Shown one piece after another: positions 18,131 through 18,500 of a DNA stretch of 18,500 bases. The notes below the pieces were generated by a model. The model saw nothing but the letters and a program-made list of their open reading frames with translations, did not search any database and was not told where the DNA came from. Both the position numbers and the translations under genes were made by a program. The first letter of the stretch is position 1. Each line of letters begins with the position of its first letter. Source of the DNA: Cristatella mucedo (taxonomy: Eukaryota > Bryozoa > Phylactolaemata > Cristatellidae); contig WPIO01000006.1 in assembly GCA_009760855.2 (NCBI GenBank), forward strand, positions 5,684,001 through 5,702,500. The letters run 5' to 3'.

Positions 18131-18500
18131 GTCGCTGGCCGCACCCAGCTCGATTGCGGCCGGCTGCGGAACGAAGGCAGTGCAAGCACTGAGCTAACGC
18201 CTTCGGTCTCGACGTACGATGGCGGACATCGGACGGTTCCGGCTGCGCCCGGGAAGCGGCTGGGGCTGGCGATGCTAACCAATGAGCTTCGCTGATTGTG
18301 GCCATGTGATCGTCGAGCACCTATGTGCTATAGCTCAGGATGGATGCGATTTAGCATATTTCAAGGCGACAGTAGTGGCGTCGACGGTTCACGTGACGAA
18401 TTTGGCAAGGCTAATGAGACTCGGCGGGAAAATGCTGAGCCTGCCACCAATTGCACATTCTACGGGCCATACTATATATGCTATGCGTTCCGTAGCCGCA
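18131..18500. other. Upstream flank of the receptor promoter; nothing recognised
   Basis: GC-rich up to about 18290, then AT-richer. The overlapping open frames at 17783-18295 (plus) and 18126-18320 (minus) lack any motif. Confidence 0.5.

Noticed and set aside
17783-18295. 170-codon plus-strand open frame over the receptor 5' region
   Set aside because: Arg/Ala/Gly-rich shadow of GC-rich sequence, antisense to the ectodomain exon and promoter, with no domain motif.

Overview
The window is eukaryotic, repeat-rich genomic DNA, most likely from an arthropod. The signs are GT-AG introns, a TATA box followed by a TCAGT-type initiator, a class B1 peptide-hormone receptor gene, and introns full of decayed non-LTR retrotransposons. 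A chelicerate such as a tick would fit, but that is a guess. No bacterial-style gene is present, and almost every open reading frame of 60-170 codons is chance, a repeat shadow or a retroelement fragment.

One real gene dominates. It lies on the minus strand and runs from a core promoter at about 18099-18130 to a stop codon at 3047-3049. I rebuilt it exon by exon from conserved class B (secretin-family) receptor motifs, splice sites and intron phase. The exons in transcript order are: a cysteine-rich ectodomain with the first part of the hormone-receptor (HRM) domain (17300-17867 or slightly longer), the rest of the HRM (17198 to 17098, 16996 or 16990), TM1 (16213-16307), TM2 (14321-14471), TM3 (9378-9525), TM4 (8984-9044, 61 bp), ECL2/start of TM5 (8216-8282), TM5/ICL3 (8007-8089), TM6 (4763-4904), and TM7 with the C-terminal tail (3047-3385). 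Every junction keeps the reading frame. With the shortest choices the parts add up to 585 codons including the stop. The start codon and signal-peptide exon are not resolved.

The introns and the 3' flank hold at least nine fragments of non-LTR retroelements. Most belong to one family whose 3' end forms a conserved hairpin followed by an ATT-rich tail. Plus-strand copies or fragments lie at 1-665, 805-1690, 8330-8407, 9985-10240, 10447-11215 and 12290-12405, with an RT-core piece at 11236-11520. Minus-strand copies lie at 5035-5444 and 5445-6060, head to tail. A second CR1/L2-like element with an (ACATT)n end lies on the minus strand at 12405-12880. There are also tRNA-derived SINE remnants (about 671-742 and 16885-16930), a two-copy dispersed repeat flanking the TM1 exon, a 94-bp (CT)n tract, a GT/GC-alternating tract, and a 24-bp triplicate just upstream of the TM3 exon.

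The left part (1690-3046) holds no gene I can identify. It carries a clear TATA motif on the plus strand at 2691, convergent to the receptor. Nothing here looks like an operon, CRISPR array or prokaryotic mobile system. The most interesting content is the divergent receptor and its unusual cysteine-rich extracellular region.
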